NCBI GenBank assembly: GCA_964438715.1
Contig: CAYTLQ010000067.1
Span: forward strand, 1 to 8,503
Source of the DNA: CAYTLQ01 sp964438715
GTDB lineage: Bacteria; Bacteroidota; Ignavibacteria; Ignavibacteriales; Ignavibacteriaceae
Direction: 5' to 3'
Length of the DNA stretch: 8,503 nucleotides
Shown here piece after piece: positions 1-5,904 of this stretch. How positions within the stretch are numbered: position 1 is the first letter of the stretch; every line of letters starts with the position of its first letter. Both the position numbers and the translations under genes were made by a program. Below the pieces are notes generated by a model that made no database searches, was not told the origin of the DNA, and was given only the letters and a program-made list of their open reading frames with translations.

Positions 1-159
1 TTTTTTGAATCTATTAATGAATACATTTCTACTATATTAGTAGGATATTTAATGGCAGGTTTAGGTACTTATCATTTTTTTCTACAATCTTCTAACAATA
101 CTCAAGATAATAGTGCAGAAAACGCTCCAAAAAGAAAGAAATTAAGATTCAAGCTTTAA
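1..159 (+). CDS. C-terminal end of an unidentified protein (partial, 5' end outside window)
   Basis: The frame is open from the first base to the TAA at 157-159, giving 52 residues of an AT-rich gene with the same base composition as the backbone genes. The visible part has a hydrophobic stretch (residues about 9-28, ISTILVGYLMAGLGTYHFFL) that may be a membrane segment or a buried helix. It is followed by a polar Asn/Gln/Ser-rich linker and a basic tail, PKRKKLRFKL. A hydrophobic segment with a lysine/arginine-rich end fits a membrane protein with a cytoplasmic C-terminus, but nothing identifies a family. A hairpin at 184-207 closes the gene. The stop and frame are clear; the product is not recognised. 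Confidence 0.55.
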   Translation, partial: FFESINEYISTILVGYLMAGLGTYHFFLQSSNNTQDNSAENAPKRKKLRFKL

Positions 160-183
160 GAAATAATAATAAAACAAAAATAT

Positions 184-207
184 TAAGCGGATCATTTGGT
201 CCGCTTA
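184..207 (+). terminator. Hairpin terminator after the partial first gene
   Basis: TAAGCGGATC (184-193) pairs with GGTCCGCTTA (198-207) across an ATTT loop, with one T-G wobble. It separates the first partial gene from the transporter. A good U-tract does not follow directly, so rho-independent termination is likely but not certain. A TTG codon inside this stem (196) is in frame with the transporter, but it is an unlikely start because it lies upstream of the promoter. Confidence 0.6.
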
Positions 208-210
208 ACT

Positions 211-219
211 TGGTATAAT
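211..219 (+). promoter_or_regulatory. Extended -10 promoter of the MFS transporter
   Basis: TGG-TATAAT is a consensus extended -10 element directly after the upstream terminator. The predicted transcription start near 226 lies about 20 bases before the ATG at 247. No good -35 hexamer is seen, which an extended -10 can compensate for. Confidence 0.55.
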
Positions 220-246
220 ATTCGAATTAAATTTAAAAATGTTCTT

Positions 247-1569
247 ATGTTAGAAGGCAATCCTCCCGCGAAGTTCCCAAGAAGCTTCTACAATCTTTTA
301 CTAAACACCGTTATAGCAGCTATTACTAATATGACTGTATGGTTTGGAGTAATATTTTTTGCTTATTTACAGACCGAATCTGTATTTGTAACTGCAATTA
401 TCTCTGGGCTTTATTTAGTAACAACAGCTGTAACAGGGTTTTGGTTTGGAAGTTTAGTTGATAATCATAAAAAAAAGAACTTAATGTTGATATCAAGTGC
501 CGTATCTTTAATACTGTACGGAATTTGTTTAGCAATTTATTTAACAGCAGGTGTAGATGCCTTCAAAACTATCTCCAGTCCTATCCTTTGGATATTTATA
601 GTACTGTCTTTGTTTGGCGTTATTGCAGGAAACATTAGAAATATTGCCTTACCTACATTAGTAACAGTTTTAGTACCAGAAGAGAGTAGAGATAAAGCAA
701 ATGGTTTAGTAGGAACTGCAACTGGGGTTGCATTTTTAGTAGTATCAGTAATTAGTGGATTACTGGTAGGCCATTCGGGCATGTATTTACTACTTATACT
801 TGCAATTATTTTTACAATAGTTGCATTTATTCAATTATGGCTAGTAAATGTTCCGGAAAATAAAATTGAACCTACTAATCAATCATTCTTAAGCAAAATT
901 GATATAAAAGGGACAATCAGAGTTATAAAATCTGTGCCCGGATTATTTACTTTAATTTTATTTACAACATTTAATAACTTCTTAGGTGGTGTATTTATGT
1001 CTCTTATGGATGCTTATGGGTTATCGTTAGTATCTGTAGAAGTATGGGGATTATTATGGGGCTTTTTAAGTACAGCATTTATTTTTGGAGGAATATTTAT
1101 TGCTAAAAGGGGATTAGGCAAAAATCCATTGAAATCCTTATTTGCTGCTAATATTACAATTTGGGCTATATCTAGTATCTTTACTATTTATCCATCTATA
1201 GTTCCATTAATAATTGGTATGTTTATTTACTTATGTGTTGTACCTTTTATAGAAGCATCTGAACATACAATAATTCAAAAAGTTGTATCTCCAGAAAGAC
1301 AAGGTAGAGTATTTGGGTTTGCACAAAGTGTTGAACAAGCCGCCTCTCCACTAACTGCATTTTTAATTGGACCGATTACTGAATTTATATTTATTCCATT
1401 TATGACTACTGGAACTGGAGCAAGTTTAATTGGTAGTTGGTTTGGAACAGGCTCAAGCAGAGGTATAGCACTTGTATTTACTTTGACTGGTCTAATTGGA
1501 TTAACAGTAACTTTAATAGCTAGAAGAACAAGATTCTATAAAGAACTATCGAATCAATACACTAATTAA
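247..1569 (+). CDS. MFS-family efflux transporter
   Basis: This is a polytopic inner-membrane protein of 440 residues, the usual size for a major facilitator superfamily carrier of 10-12 helices. The sequence shows long hydrophobic helices throughout. A loop 2-3 signature, GSLVDNHKKK (residues about 68-77), resembles the GxxxDxxxR/K motif A. A mid-protein segment, LPTLVTVLVPEESRDKANG, and its second-half counterpart, QKVVSPERQGRVFG, are both typical of the DHA3-like MFS group related to macrolide and siderophore exporters. Drug or metabolite export by proton antiport is therefore the family expectation; the substrate cannot be read from sequence. I start it at ATG 247 rather than the in-frame TTG at 196, because the TTG lies in the upstream terminator and before the -10 element. 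It is AT-rich, lacks a Shine-Dalgarno site, and belongs to the native backbone. Confidence 0.85.
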   Translation: MLEGNPPAKFPRSFYNLLLNTVIAAITNMTVWFGVIFFAYLQTESVFVTAIISGLYLVTTAVTGFWFGSLVDNHKKKNLMLISSAVSLILYGICLAIYLTAGVDAFKTISSPILWIFIVLSLFGVIAGNIRNIALPTLVTVLVPEESRDKANGLVGTATGVAFLVVSVISGLLVGHSGMYLLLILAIIFTIVAFIQLWLVNVPENKIEPTNQSFLSKIDIKGTIRVIKSVPGLFTLILFTTFNNFLGGVFMSLMDAYGLSLVSVEVWGLLWGFLSTAFIFGGIFIAKRGLGKNPLKSLFAANITIWAISSIFTIYPSIVPLIIGMFIYLCVVPFIEASEHTIIQKVVSPERQGRVFGFAQSVEQAASPLTAFLIGPITEFIFIPFMTTGTGASLIGSWFGTGSSRGIALVFTLTGLIGLTVTLIARRTRFYKELSNQYTN

Positions 1570-1592
1570 ATTACAAGTTTGTAGAAAAAGAA

Positions 1593-1616
1593 TTGGGCTG
1601 CTTTAAAGCAGCCCAA
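1593..1616. terminator. Bidirectional terminator between MFS gene and convergent membrane-protein gene
   Basis: TTGGGCTGC (1593-1601) and GCAGCCCAA (1608-1616) form a perfect inverted repeat around TTTAAA. Read on the - strand it is followed by TTCTTTTTC, a good U-tract, so it works best as the terminator of the - strand gene ending at 1637. It also lies 24 bases after the transporter stop and could serve both genes. Confidence 0.8.
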
Positions 1617-1636
1617 CGTTCAGAGGATTGTGAGTC

Positions 1637-2128
1637 TTAGCCGTGCCGCTTTGGCTTCTCTTCGGGGAGCTTAACCCCTTCAAAAACCACCCCCCAGTAT
1701 TGCGACGCGCCGATCACTTGGCTGATCAATGGAACAAGCAAGGCTGTCCAGTTGCCGATGATCCCGCCGAAAAGCCAGAGGGAGATCAGCGAAAGAACGA
1801 CTGCCACGATAATGCAGGTCACTACAATCGCGCCCAGATTCTGGACATCACGGTCATAGGCTTCTGATCCCGGCGGAGCGTCTTCAGGATCGACTTCTGC
1901 CGCCTTAAGAACAAACGCCCGTGCCATTGCTGCACCCCAGAAGTTCGCCAGCCCTGCGATGATGAACACCATCACAGACTGAACGATCTTTTCGCCCAGC
2001 GGCGCTGAGCTGAGGAGAGCAACAACAACCGCAATCAGCAACGAAAAGCCGCCGATGCGGTTCCAGTGCAGATCCCACGCCTTGTCAAGTTCCTTCTCGA
2101 CCTTCTTCATTTCAGTTTGGTGACTCAC
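1637..2128 (-). CDS. Hypothetical four-helix membrane protein (GC-rich cassette)
   Basis: The 163-residue product has a charged amphipathic N-terminus (residues 1-23) and four predicted membrane segments at about 24-42, 49-69, 97-120 and 126-149. An acidic, proline-rich hydrophilic loop lies between helices 2 and 3 (EVDPEDAPPGSEAYDRD) and a short basic tail, KPKRHG, ends the protein. I recognise no family. The start is GTG at 2126-2128, preceded by AAAGGA six bases upstream; its own promoter is at 2161-2188 and its terminator at 1593-1616. Base composition is about 53% G+C in the line counted, roughly twice that of its neighbours, and it runs antisense to them. This suggests it was acquired as a self-contained transcription unit. 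The reading frame is secure; a role at the membrane is the only functional inference. Confidence 0.8.
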   Translation of the reverse strand: MSHQTEMKKVEKELDKAWDLHWNRIGGFSLLIAVVVALLSSAPLGEKIVQSVMVFIIAGLANFWGAAMARAFVLKAAEVDPEDAPPGSEAYDRDVQNLGAIVVTCIIVAVVLSLISLWLFGGIIGNWTALLVPLISQVIGASQYWGVVFEGVKLPEEKPKRHG

Positions 2129-2160
2129 TTTTAATCCTTTGTCTAAAGAACGTACACAGG

Positions 2161-2188
2161 ATTATAGCACGTTACTACACATTGGCAA
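2161..2188 (-). promoter_or_regulatory. Sigma70-type promoter of the 1637-2128 gene
   Basis: On the - strand, TTGCCA (2183-2188) and TATAAT (2161-2166) are 16 bases apart, and TGC before the -10 makes an extended -10. The -35 hexamer is the reverse complement of the core of the TTGGCAACAC motif, so the two signals overlap. The -10 ends 32 bases before the GTG start. Confidence 0.75.
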
Positions 2189-2191
2189 CAC
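2182..2191 (+). repeat. TTGGCAACAC motif, copy 1
   Basis: The 11-mer ATTGGCAACAC (2181-2191) recurs exactly at 5428-5438. It lies between the promoter of the - strand membrane-protein gene and the native DUF2277 promoter, which makes it a candidate junction mark or regulator site. Confidence 0.6.
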
Positions 2192-2212
2192 CTCTACAAA
2201 GGAGTTTTAATG

Positions 2213-2218
2213 TATAAT
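2213..2218 (+). promoter_or_regulatory. Probable -10 element of the DUF2277-tag operon
   Basis: A perfect TATAAT lies 23 bases before the DUF2277 ATG. No convincing -35 is seen at the right distance, where the sequence is already that of the inserted cassette. If the cassette inserted here, it may have replaced the original -35 region. Confidence 0.4.
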
Positions 2219-2241
2219 AGGATATATTTAAAATATAACCT

Positions 2242-2514
2242 ATGTGTAGAAATATTAAAAATTTATTTAATTTTGATCCTCCAGCAACTAAAGAAGAAAT
2301 AAGAGATGCCTCTTTACAATTTGTAAGAAAATTAACAGGTTTTAATTCTCCATCTCAAGTCAATGAAGCAGCTTTTTACAATGCTGTTGAGGAAGTAACT
2401 TTAGTAACTAAAAAGCTATTTAGTTCTCTTCAAACTACTGCTGAACCTAAGAATAGAGAAGTAGAGGCACAAAAACGAAAAGAAAGAAATGCTAAAAGAT
2501 TTGGATCTAATTAA
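2242..2514 (+). CDS. DUF2277 domain protein
   Basis: The 90-residue protein begins MCRNIKNLFNFDPPAT and continues with EEIRDASLQFVRKLTG, PSQVNEAAFYNAVEEV and a basic end, REVEAQKRKERNAKRFG. This is the full-length pattern of the DUF2277 family, a small cytosolic protein of unknown function. The family start MCRNI fixes the start codon at 2242. There is no Shine-Dalgarno site. The stop is followed after five bases by the ATG of the glycosylase gene, so the two are probably co-transcribed. That pairing hints at a link to DNA repair, but this is inference only. Confidence 0.85.
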   Translation: MCRNIKNLFNFDPPATKEEIRDASLQFVRKLTGFNSPSQVNEAAFYNAVEEVTLVTKKLFSSLQTTAEPKNREVEAQKRKERNAKRFGSN

Positions 2515-2519
2515 ACTAT

Positions 2520-3050
2520 ATGAACGAAAATAAAACATACTGCGATTATGTAAAGGGCCTTCCCTTAAATAATATACATAGAATCTATCACGATACTATG
2601 TATGGATTTCCATTACAAAAGGATAATGAGTTGTTTGAACGATTAGTATTAGAAATTAATCAAGCAGGTTTAAGTTGGAATACTATCCTAAATAAAATGG
2701 ATAATTTTAAAAAAGCTTACAGCAATTTTGATGTTAATAAAGTTTCAAGTTATACACAAGAAGATATTGATCGCCTACTAAATGATGCAGGAATTATTAG
2801 AAACAAATTAAAGATTAAGGCCGCAATTAATAACGCTAAAGTAATTATAAGACTACAAAATGATTTTGGAAGTTTTAAAAACTGGCTAGATAGCAATAAA
2901 GGACTAACAAAAGATGAGTGGGTAAAACTATTTAAAAAGACATTTACATTTACTGGAGGGGAGATAGTAAATGAATTCTTAATGAGTACAGGTTATTTAC
3001 CAGGAGCACACTCTAAAGAATGTCCTATTTACAAAGTATTAGTTGATTAA
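2520..3050 (+). CDS. tag: DNA-3-methyladenine glycosylase I
   Basis: This 176-residue enzyme removes 3-methyladenine from alkylated DNA, the first step of base excision repair. It aligns along its length with E. coli Tag. The base-binding residues are present as Tyr23, Glu45 and Trp53 (equivalent to Tyr16, Glu38 and Trp46), in the stretches YHDTMYG and LEINQAGLSW. The zinc ligands are present as Cys8, His24, His164 and Cys168, the last two in GAHSKEC, matching the HxxxC of Tag. DAGIIRNKLKI (residues about 89-99) matches the E. coli DAGIIRHRGKI segment of the helix-hairpin-helix region. The protein is slightly shorter than the E. coli enzyme. The gene follows DUF2277 by five bases with no Shine-Dalgarno site, so it probably depends on the upstream promoter. 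Confidence 0.95.
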   Translation: MNENKTYCDYVKGLPLNNIHRIYHDTMYGFPLQKDNELFERLVLEINQAGLSWNTILNKMDNFKKAYSNFDVNKVSSYTQEDIDRLLNDAGIIRNKLKIKAAINNAKVIIRLQNDFGSFKNWLDSNKGLTKDEWVKLFKKTFTFTGGEIVNEFLMSTGYLPGAHSKECPIYKVLVD

Positions 3051-3055
3051 TGCTT

Positions 3056-3076
3056 GGAGGAGGGTTATCCTCCTCC
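3056..3076. terminator. GC-rich hairpin between tag and the convergent membrane-protein gene
   Basis: GGAGGAGG (3056-3063) pairs with CCTCCTCC (3069-3076) over a five-base loop. It lies six bases after the tag stop and 11 bases beyond the stop of the convergent gene at 3088. Neither side has a strong U-tract, so its efficiency is uncertain. Confidence 0.55.
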
Positions 3077-3087
3077 CGTAGCTCTGG

Positions 3088-3474
3088 TTAAGATGATTTC
3101 GCTTCCTGCTGCTTCCTCATACGACGGGTATATGCCCAGTCGCTCGCAATGAGGAGATATCCAATTCCTAAGAAAAGGAAAAGAAAGCCGCTTATTGCAC
3201 CGAGATAAAGCGCAGCTTGAATCCACGACATAGCGTCGAAACCGACCAAAATTGAAAGGAGTACAATTGCCACAAGACAAATTCCTCCGGTCAAGGCGGT
3301 TACCATCATTGCGTGGATTAGCAAAAACTTAGATGCTTCCCATTCAATGAACCCACGTCCGTCCTTACTATCAGGCACGCGAATCCAATGACGGCACCAC
3401 TCATTATCTTCTTCATAAACCCATCCAACATTCGGACGATTGAAGAAGGGTACAAAAACTCGATTACCATCCAT
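3088..3474 (-). CDS. Hypothetical two-helix membrane protein (cassette)
   Basis: The 128-residue product has a soluble N-terminal region of about 47 residues rich in aromatic residues (GWVYEEDNEWCRHWIRV). Two membrane segments follow, at about 52-78 and 83-110, then a basic C-terminal tail, YTRRMRKQQEAKSS, which should be cytoplasmic. I recognise no family. The ATG at 3472-3474 is preceded by GAGGTG at a four-base spacing, and a near-consensus promoter (3505-3533) belongs to it. Like the gene at 1637-2128, it is an antisense, higher-G+C unit between two backbone operons. The two proteins do not obviously resemble each other, so common ancestry is not claimed. Confidence 0.75.
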   Translation of the reverse strand: MDGNRVFVPFFNRPNVGWVYEEDNEWCRHWIRVPDSKDGRGFIEWEASKFLLIHAMMVTALTGGICLVAIVLLSILVGFDAMSWIQAALYLGAISGFLFLFLGIGYLLIASDWAYTRRMRKQQEAKSS

Positions 3475-3504
3475 TTTTCACCTCAAAGAGCTAGATATAC
3501 GTAT

Positions 3505-3533
3505 ATTATATACCGATTATATACTTTAGTCAA
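3505..3533 (-). promoter_or_regulatory. Near-consensus sigma70-type promoter of the 3088-3474 gene
   Basis: On the - strand, TTGACT (3528-3533) and TATAAT (3505-3510) are separated by the ideal 17 bases. The -10 ends 30 bases before the ATG. This is one of the strongest promoters in the window. Confidence 0.8.
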
Positions 3534-3624
3534 TTACGTGTTTACACAATATTTACAAAGCTATAACTATTTTATTAATTTAGGATGTTAAAAATACTTT
3601 AATAATTTATTAATTTCTTAAACA

Positions 3625-3969
3625 ATGTTTAGAAACAGAATTACAGAGTTACTAACACTAATTATTGATTTTGTTTTTGGAATAGCTGTATTAGGATTAT
3701 TTTTTAGATTTATATTTAGACTTTTTGGTGCAAATCCTGAATCTGACTTTGTAAGATTTTTATATGATTCTACTAATCCCTTATTAAGTCCTTTTAGAAA
3801 TATATTTGAACCTTATGTAATCGATAATAGATATGTTTTAGAGTTTTCTACATTAATTGCAATTGCTATGTATTTATTAGCAGCTTGGTTATTAACTGCA
3901 TTAATTCAATACATTGATTATAGTGGAACTACTTACAGGACATCTAAAACAGTAGTTACACAATCTTAA
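3625..3969 (+). CDS. YggT-family membrane protein
   Basis: The 114-residue protein has two membrane helices at about 10-33 and 73-96. The loop between them carries the family signature RLFGANPESDFVRFLYDST followed by NPLLSPFRNIF, as in YggT/YlmG proteins. Members sit in the cytoplasmic membrane and have been linked to cell division, nucleoid and envelope organisation in other bacteria. The exact role is unsettled. The start at 3625 has no Shine-Dalgarno site, as with other backbone genes, and no clear promoter is visible in the AT-rich 3540-3624 leader. Its TAA overlaps the ATG of the next gene by one base (TAATG), so translation of the two is likely coupled. Confidence 0.85.
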   Translation: MFRNRITELLTLIIDFVFGIAVLGLFFRFIFRLFGANPESDFVRFLYDSTNPLLSPFRNIFEPYVIDNRYVLEFSTLIAIAMYLLAAWLLTALIQYIDYSGTTYRTSKTVVTQS

Positions 3970-4196
3970 TGGAAAAGTCCAATGAAGAATTACTAAAAGA
4001 ATTAAACCTACATCTTAGTCAAAGTATTATTACTCCATGGAGAGCTTTTAGAAATGGTGTATTAAGCGGCTTAGGAGCTGTTTTAGGTGCTACAGTTGTT
4101 CTTGCCATATTAGTTGGATTACTTAGTACATTAGATACTGTTCCTGTTATTGGAGAATATATAAAACAAATTGTAAATGTTGTAGAGAATAGATAG
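3969..4196 (+). CDS. DUF5665-like small membrane protein
   Basis: The 75-residue protein has a polar amphipathic N-terminus (residues 1-28) with FRNGVLSGLGAVLGATVV leading into one membrane helix at about 32-53. PVIGEYIKQIVNVVE follows at the C-terminus. The Gly-rich entry to the helix and the P-x-IG-x-x-I ending match the DUF5665 family as I know it, a small membrane protein of unknown function. The start overlaps the YggT stop by one base, and the two should be made from one message. Co-expression with YggT suggests a shared envelope role, which is inference. Confidence 0.75.
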   Translation: MEKSNEELLKELNLHLSQSIITPWRAFRNGVLSGLGAVLGATVVLAILVGLLSTLDTVPVIGEYIKQIVNVVENR

Positions 4197-4217
4197 TTTT
4201 ATCTATAGGTATACTAT

Positions 4218-4226
4218 TGATATACT
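4218..4226 (+). promoter_or_regulatory. Possible extended -10 of the HAD phosphatase gene
   Basis: TGA-TATACT lies 21 bases before the ATG at 4248. A second TATACT at 4210-4215 is an alternative. No good -35 is seen. The 51-base gap after the DUF5665 gene has no hairpin, so readthrough from upstream is also possible. Confidence 0.4.
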
Positions 4227-4247
4227 AAAGGAATTAAGTAATATTCT

Positions 4248-4919
4248 ATGGATAAAAAACTAGTAATCTTTGATTTTGATGGCGTTATAACAGATTCTTA
4301 CGATGTATGTATTAAAGTTAGCAGACACTTTGAAGAGAACTTAACCGATGAAGCATATAAAACTCTTTTTACAGGGAATGTATACGAAGCATTAGAAAAG
4401 GGTAGAGATGCAAAGCTTGTAGTAAAGAATTCTAATAACGATTTGTATTTTGAAATATATGAACCGCTTATAATGGAAGTACCTCCAAGAAAAGGCTTTA
4501 AAGAGTTAATAAAAGAGCTTCATAAAAAAGGTATAAAAATAGCATTTGTTTCTTCTTGCTACAACAAACCCCTAACTAATTACTTAATAAAGTACGGAAT
4601 AAAAAATTATGTTGATGAAATACTTGGTGGAGATATAGAAAAAAGTAAGGTAAAAAAGTTTTTAATGTTATTTAATCAATTTAATATTAATCCTAATGAA
4701 GCTCTATTTATTACAGATACACTTGGCGATCTAATAGAAGCAGAAAAAGCGGGTCTTGAATCTATAGCTGTAACCTTTGGATTTCATGATAGAAAAACTT
4801 TAGAAGAAGGAAAGAGTTTAAAGATATTTGATACTGTAGAGGAAATGAATGAATTTTTGGGAAGCGCCTTGGGCGCTTCCACTTCATTAGTTGAGTCGAT
4901 ACCGTCCAATCATTCTTAG
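4248..4919 (+). CDS. HAD-superfamily phosphatase (Gph/beta-phosphoglucomutase-like) with an odd C-terminal tail
   Basis: All four HAD motifs are visible. They are IFDFDGVITDS with nucleophile Asp9 and acid/base Asp11, FVSSCYN with Ser102/Ser103, a lysine near 132-136 (EKSKVKK), and FITDTLGDLIEAEKAG with Asp157 and Asp161. A helical cap lies between motifs I and II. The likely reaction is hydrolysis of a small phosphorylated metabolite, such as phosphoglycolate or a sugar phosphate, with Mg2+ in the cytoplasm. The substrate is not determined. The last 19 residues (205-223) are encoded by a GC-rich hairpin (4860-4880) and then by bases that are the antisense of the convergent cassette gene's 3' end (overlap 4887-4919). 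The natural end is probably near VEEMNEFL; the tail looks acquired by insertion. Confidence 0.8.
   Translation: MDKKLVIFDFDGVITDSYDVCIKVSRHFEENLTDEAYKTLFTGNVYEALEKGRDAKLVVKNSNNDLYFEIYEPLIMEVPPRKGFKELIKELHKKGIKIAFVSSCYNKPLTNYLIKYGIKNYVDEILGGDIEKSKVKKFLMLFNQFNINPNEALFITDTLGDLIEAEKAGLESIAVTFGFHDRKTLEEGKSLKIFDTVEEMNEFLGSALGASTSLVESIPSNHS
4860..4880. terminator. GC-rich hairpin inside the 3' end of the HAD gene
   Basis: GGAAGCGCC (4860-4868) pairs perfectly with GGCGCTTCC (4872-4880) over a TTG loop. It sits six bases beyond the stop of the - strand gene at 4887 and is most easily read as that gene's terminator, although the U-tract on that side is poor. It also forms part of the HAD reading frame. 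Confidence 0.6.
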
Positions 4920-5369
4920 GTGACGTGCAAAAACTTTTTGCTCATCATCTAATTTAGAAAGTTCAATCTCAAACTCAACATCGCTCATATTACTATAGCG
5001 CTCAGAAAGTATTTCATTGCTTTCTTGACTCACTATAGTACCTGAATGGGTGGATGGAGTTTGAACATATACCTCAATTTCGATTTCTCCATCCCGCTCC
5101 TTTAAGAAGATGTCATTAAAACTATCAAAAAGCCCCTCTTCTAAAAGGAGTTCAATGACTTCCGGACTTAAAAAGTCCAAAACCGCTTGAACGTTTGGTT
5201 CGTAATCATGCATAACTACAATCCCGTTTCCCTTGTGAGGGTAGCACTTTAGGATTAGTACTTCATGATTTTCCGAACACAATCCTAAATCCAAGGTTAA
5301 GCAAAAGCCATGATCTATGTTTAGTTCCACAACCTTTGCCTTGATCTGTTCTACAACAGAAGTTGACAT
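4887..5369 (-). CDS. Hypothetical protein, member 1 of a divergent paralogous family
   Basis: The 160-residue product has a start chosen at ATG 5367-5369, with AGGAGG five bases upstream; a longer frame to a TTG at 5438 would run through the promoter. It starts with a helix (MSTSVVEQIKAKVVEL), then strands FCLTLDL, EVLILK and GIVVMHD. The family block LSPEVIELLLEEGLFDS (residues 67-83) follows, then a strand IEIEVYV. A C-terminal extension (about 104-160) contains a charged helical segment, MSDVEFEIELSKL, which may correspond to MPDEVFIGMLRRG in the family member at 5905-6378. No signal peptide or membrane segment is seen, so it is probably cytosolic. Function is unknown to me. It is the divergent partner of the gene at 5493 and overlaps the HAD gene's 3' end by 33 bases. 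Confidence 0.75.
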   Translation of the reverse strand: MSTSVVEQIKAKVVELNIDHGFCLTLDLGLCSENHEVLILKCYPHKGNGIVVMHDYEPNVQAVLDFLSPEVIELLLEEGLFDSFNDIFLKERDGEIEIEVYVQTPSTHSGTIVSQESNEILSERYSNMSDVEFEIELSKLDDEQKVFARHLRMIGRYRLN

Positions 5370-5397
5370 GGTAACCTCCTGGAACGATTTGCTTTTG

Positions 5398-5406
5398 ATT
5401 ATACCA
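5398..5406 (-). promoter_or_regulatory. Extended -10 promoter of the 4887-5369 gene
   Basis: On the - strand, TGG-TATAAT is a consensus extended -10 ending 28 bases before the ATG. The -35 position (CTTATT) is poor. A TTGGCAACAC motif lies 25 bases further upstream. Confidence 0.65.
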
Positions 5407-5428
5407 GATACAACATAGTTAATAAGTA

Positions 5429-5438
5429 TTGGCAACAC
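5429..5438 (+). repeat. TTGGCAACAC motif, copy 2
   Basis: With the preceding A it matches positions 2181-2191 exactly over 11 bases. Its first six bases form the -35 of the + strand gene at 5493. It sits between two divergent cassette genes. Confidence 0.6.
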
Positions 5439-5457
5439 AATTATATAATGGTAGAAT
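5429..5457 (+). promoter_or_regulatory. Sigma70-type promoter of the 5493-5855 gene
   Basis: TTGGCA (5429-5434) and TAGAAT (5452-5457) are separated by 17 bases, with TGG before the -10 (extended -10). The -10 ends 35 bases before the ATG at 5493. This position rules out upstream in-frame starts such as 5448. Confidence 0.7.
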
Positions 5458-5492
5458 ATAACTGTAATCTCGAAGCTCGTTCGGAGTATATC

Positions 5493-5855
5493 ATGTCAAC
5501 ATACCATGAAGTGCTAGACCTTCTTCAGAAGTTGGTAGAAACTGCTGAGGAAGACATTGTTGCTCACCAGCCAATGGTGAGACTGGGAGTGGATGACGAA
5601 CCTTCAGAATGTGAAGGCTTGGGCATCCTAGTTGGCTGTTCGGGACTTTATAAGACCGTTGTTGTATGGTCTGAAGGTGAAGACCCTGATGAAGCATGGG
5701 CGCAGTGGGTGGTCGCTTTTATGGACCAACTTGTATCGAACCTGCGTTCACAGGACTTTGCACCCAACCTTGTAGTAGCAAAGGTAAATAGTGCAAAACA
5801 ACAGGCTGATTTGATTGTTCCTAAGGAGAAAATTAGATCGGCAAAAAATAATTAG
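5493..5855 (+). CDS. Hypothetical acidic protein, first of two similar + strand cassette genes
   Basis: The 120-residue soluble protein begins with a helix carrying VLDLLQKLVE (residues 7-16). A beta-rich centre follows (LGILVGC, KTVVVW), with Trp59 and an acidic stretch, SEGEDPDEAW. Next come a long helix QWVVAFMDQLVSNL and a basic tail, KEKIRSAKNN. I chose ATG 5493, with CGGAGT upstream, because the 5448 start lies inside the promoter. It resembles the gene at 6506 in the LDLL helix, in Trp59 at the same residue number and in the acidic run, and both sit divergently from a family-1 gene. I recognise no known family. G+C is about 52% in the line counted, far above the backbone. Confidence 0.75.
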   Translation: MSTYHEVLDLLQKLVETAEEDIVAHQPMVRLGVDDEPSECEGLGILVGCSGLYKTVVVWSEGEDPDEAWAQWVVAFMDQLVSNLRSQDFAPNLVVAKVNSAKQQADLIVPKEKIRSAKNN

Positions 5856-5877
5856 AAAGTTAAAAACTTTCAAAGTT

Positions 5878-5903
5878 AAGGCGGGGTGTTTACACCCCGC
5901 CTT
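5878..5903. terminator. Strong bidirectional terminator between convergent cassette genes
   Basis: AAGGCGGGGTGT (5878-5889) and ACACCCCGCCTT (5892-5903) form a 12-base perfect inverted repeat, with TTTT following on the + strand. It closes the + strand gene ending at 5855 and begins two bases from the stop of the - strand gene at 5905. It is the clearest terminator in the window. Confidence 0.9.
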
Positions 5904-5904
5904 T

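Noticed and set aside
196..246. Upstream TTG start adding 17 residues to the MFS transporter
   Set aside because: It lies inside the preceding terminator stem and upstream of the TGG-TATAAT element; ATG 247 follows the promoter correctly.
537..782. Open frame on the - strand inside the transporter gene
   Set aside because: It is an antisense shadow of a well-supported membrane protein, with no promoter or ribosome-binding site.
3388..3591. 67-codon + strand frame over the promoter of the 3088-3474 gene
   Set aside because: It runs antisense through the cassette's start and promoter, has no ribosome-binding site and no protein-like composition.
5370..5438. N-terminal extension of the 4887-5369 gene to a TTG at 5438
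   Set aside because: It would cover the extended -10 and the leader; ATG 5369 has AGGAGG at ideal spacing and gives a start like other family members.
5448..5492. Earlier in-frame start for the 5493-5855 gene
   Set aside because: It overlaps the promoter spacer and -10, so the codon would not be in the transcript.
5491..5697. - strand frame inside the 5493-5855 gene (and likewise 6620-6859, 1643-1867 and 3065-3280)
   Set aside because: These are alternative-frame shadows of better-supported cassette genes, lacking their own control sites.
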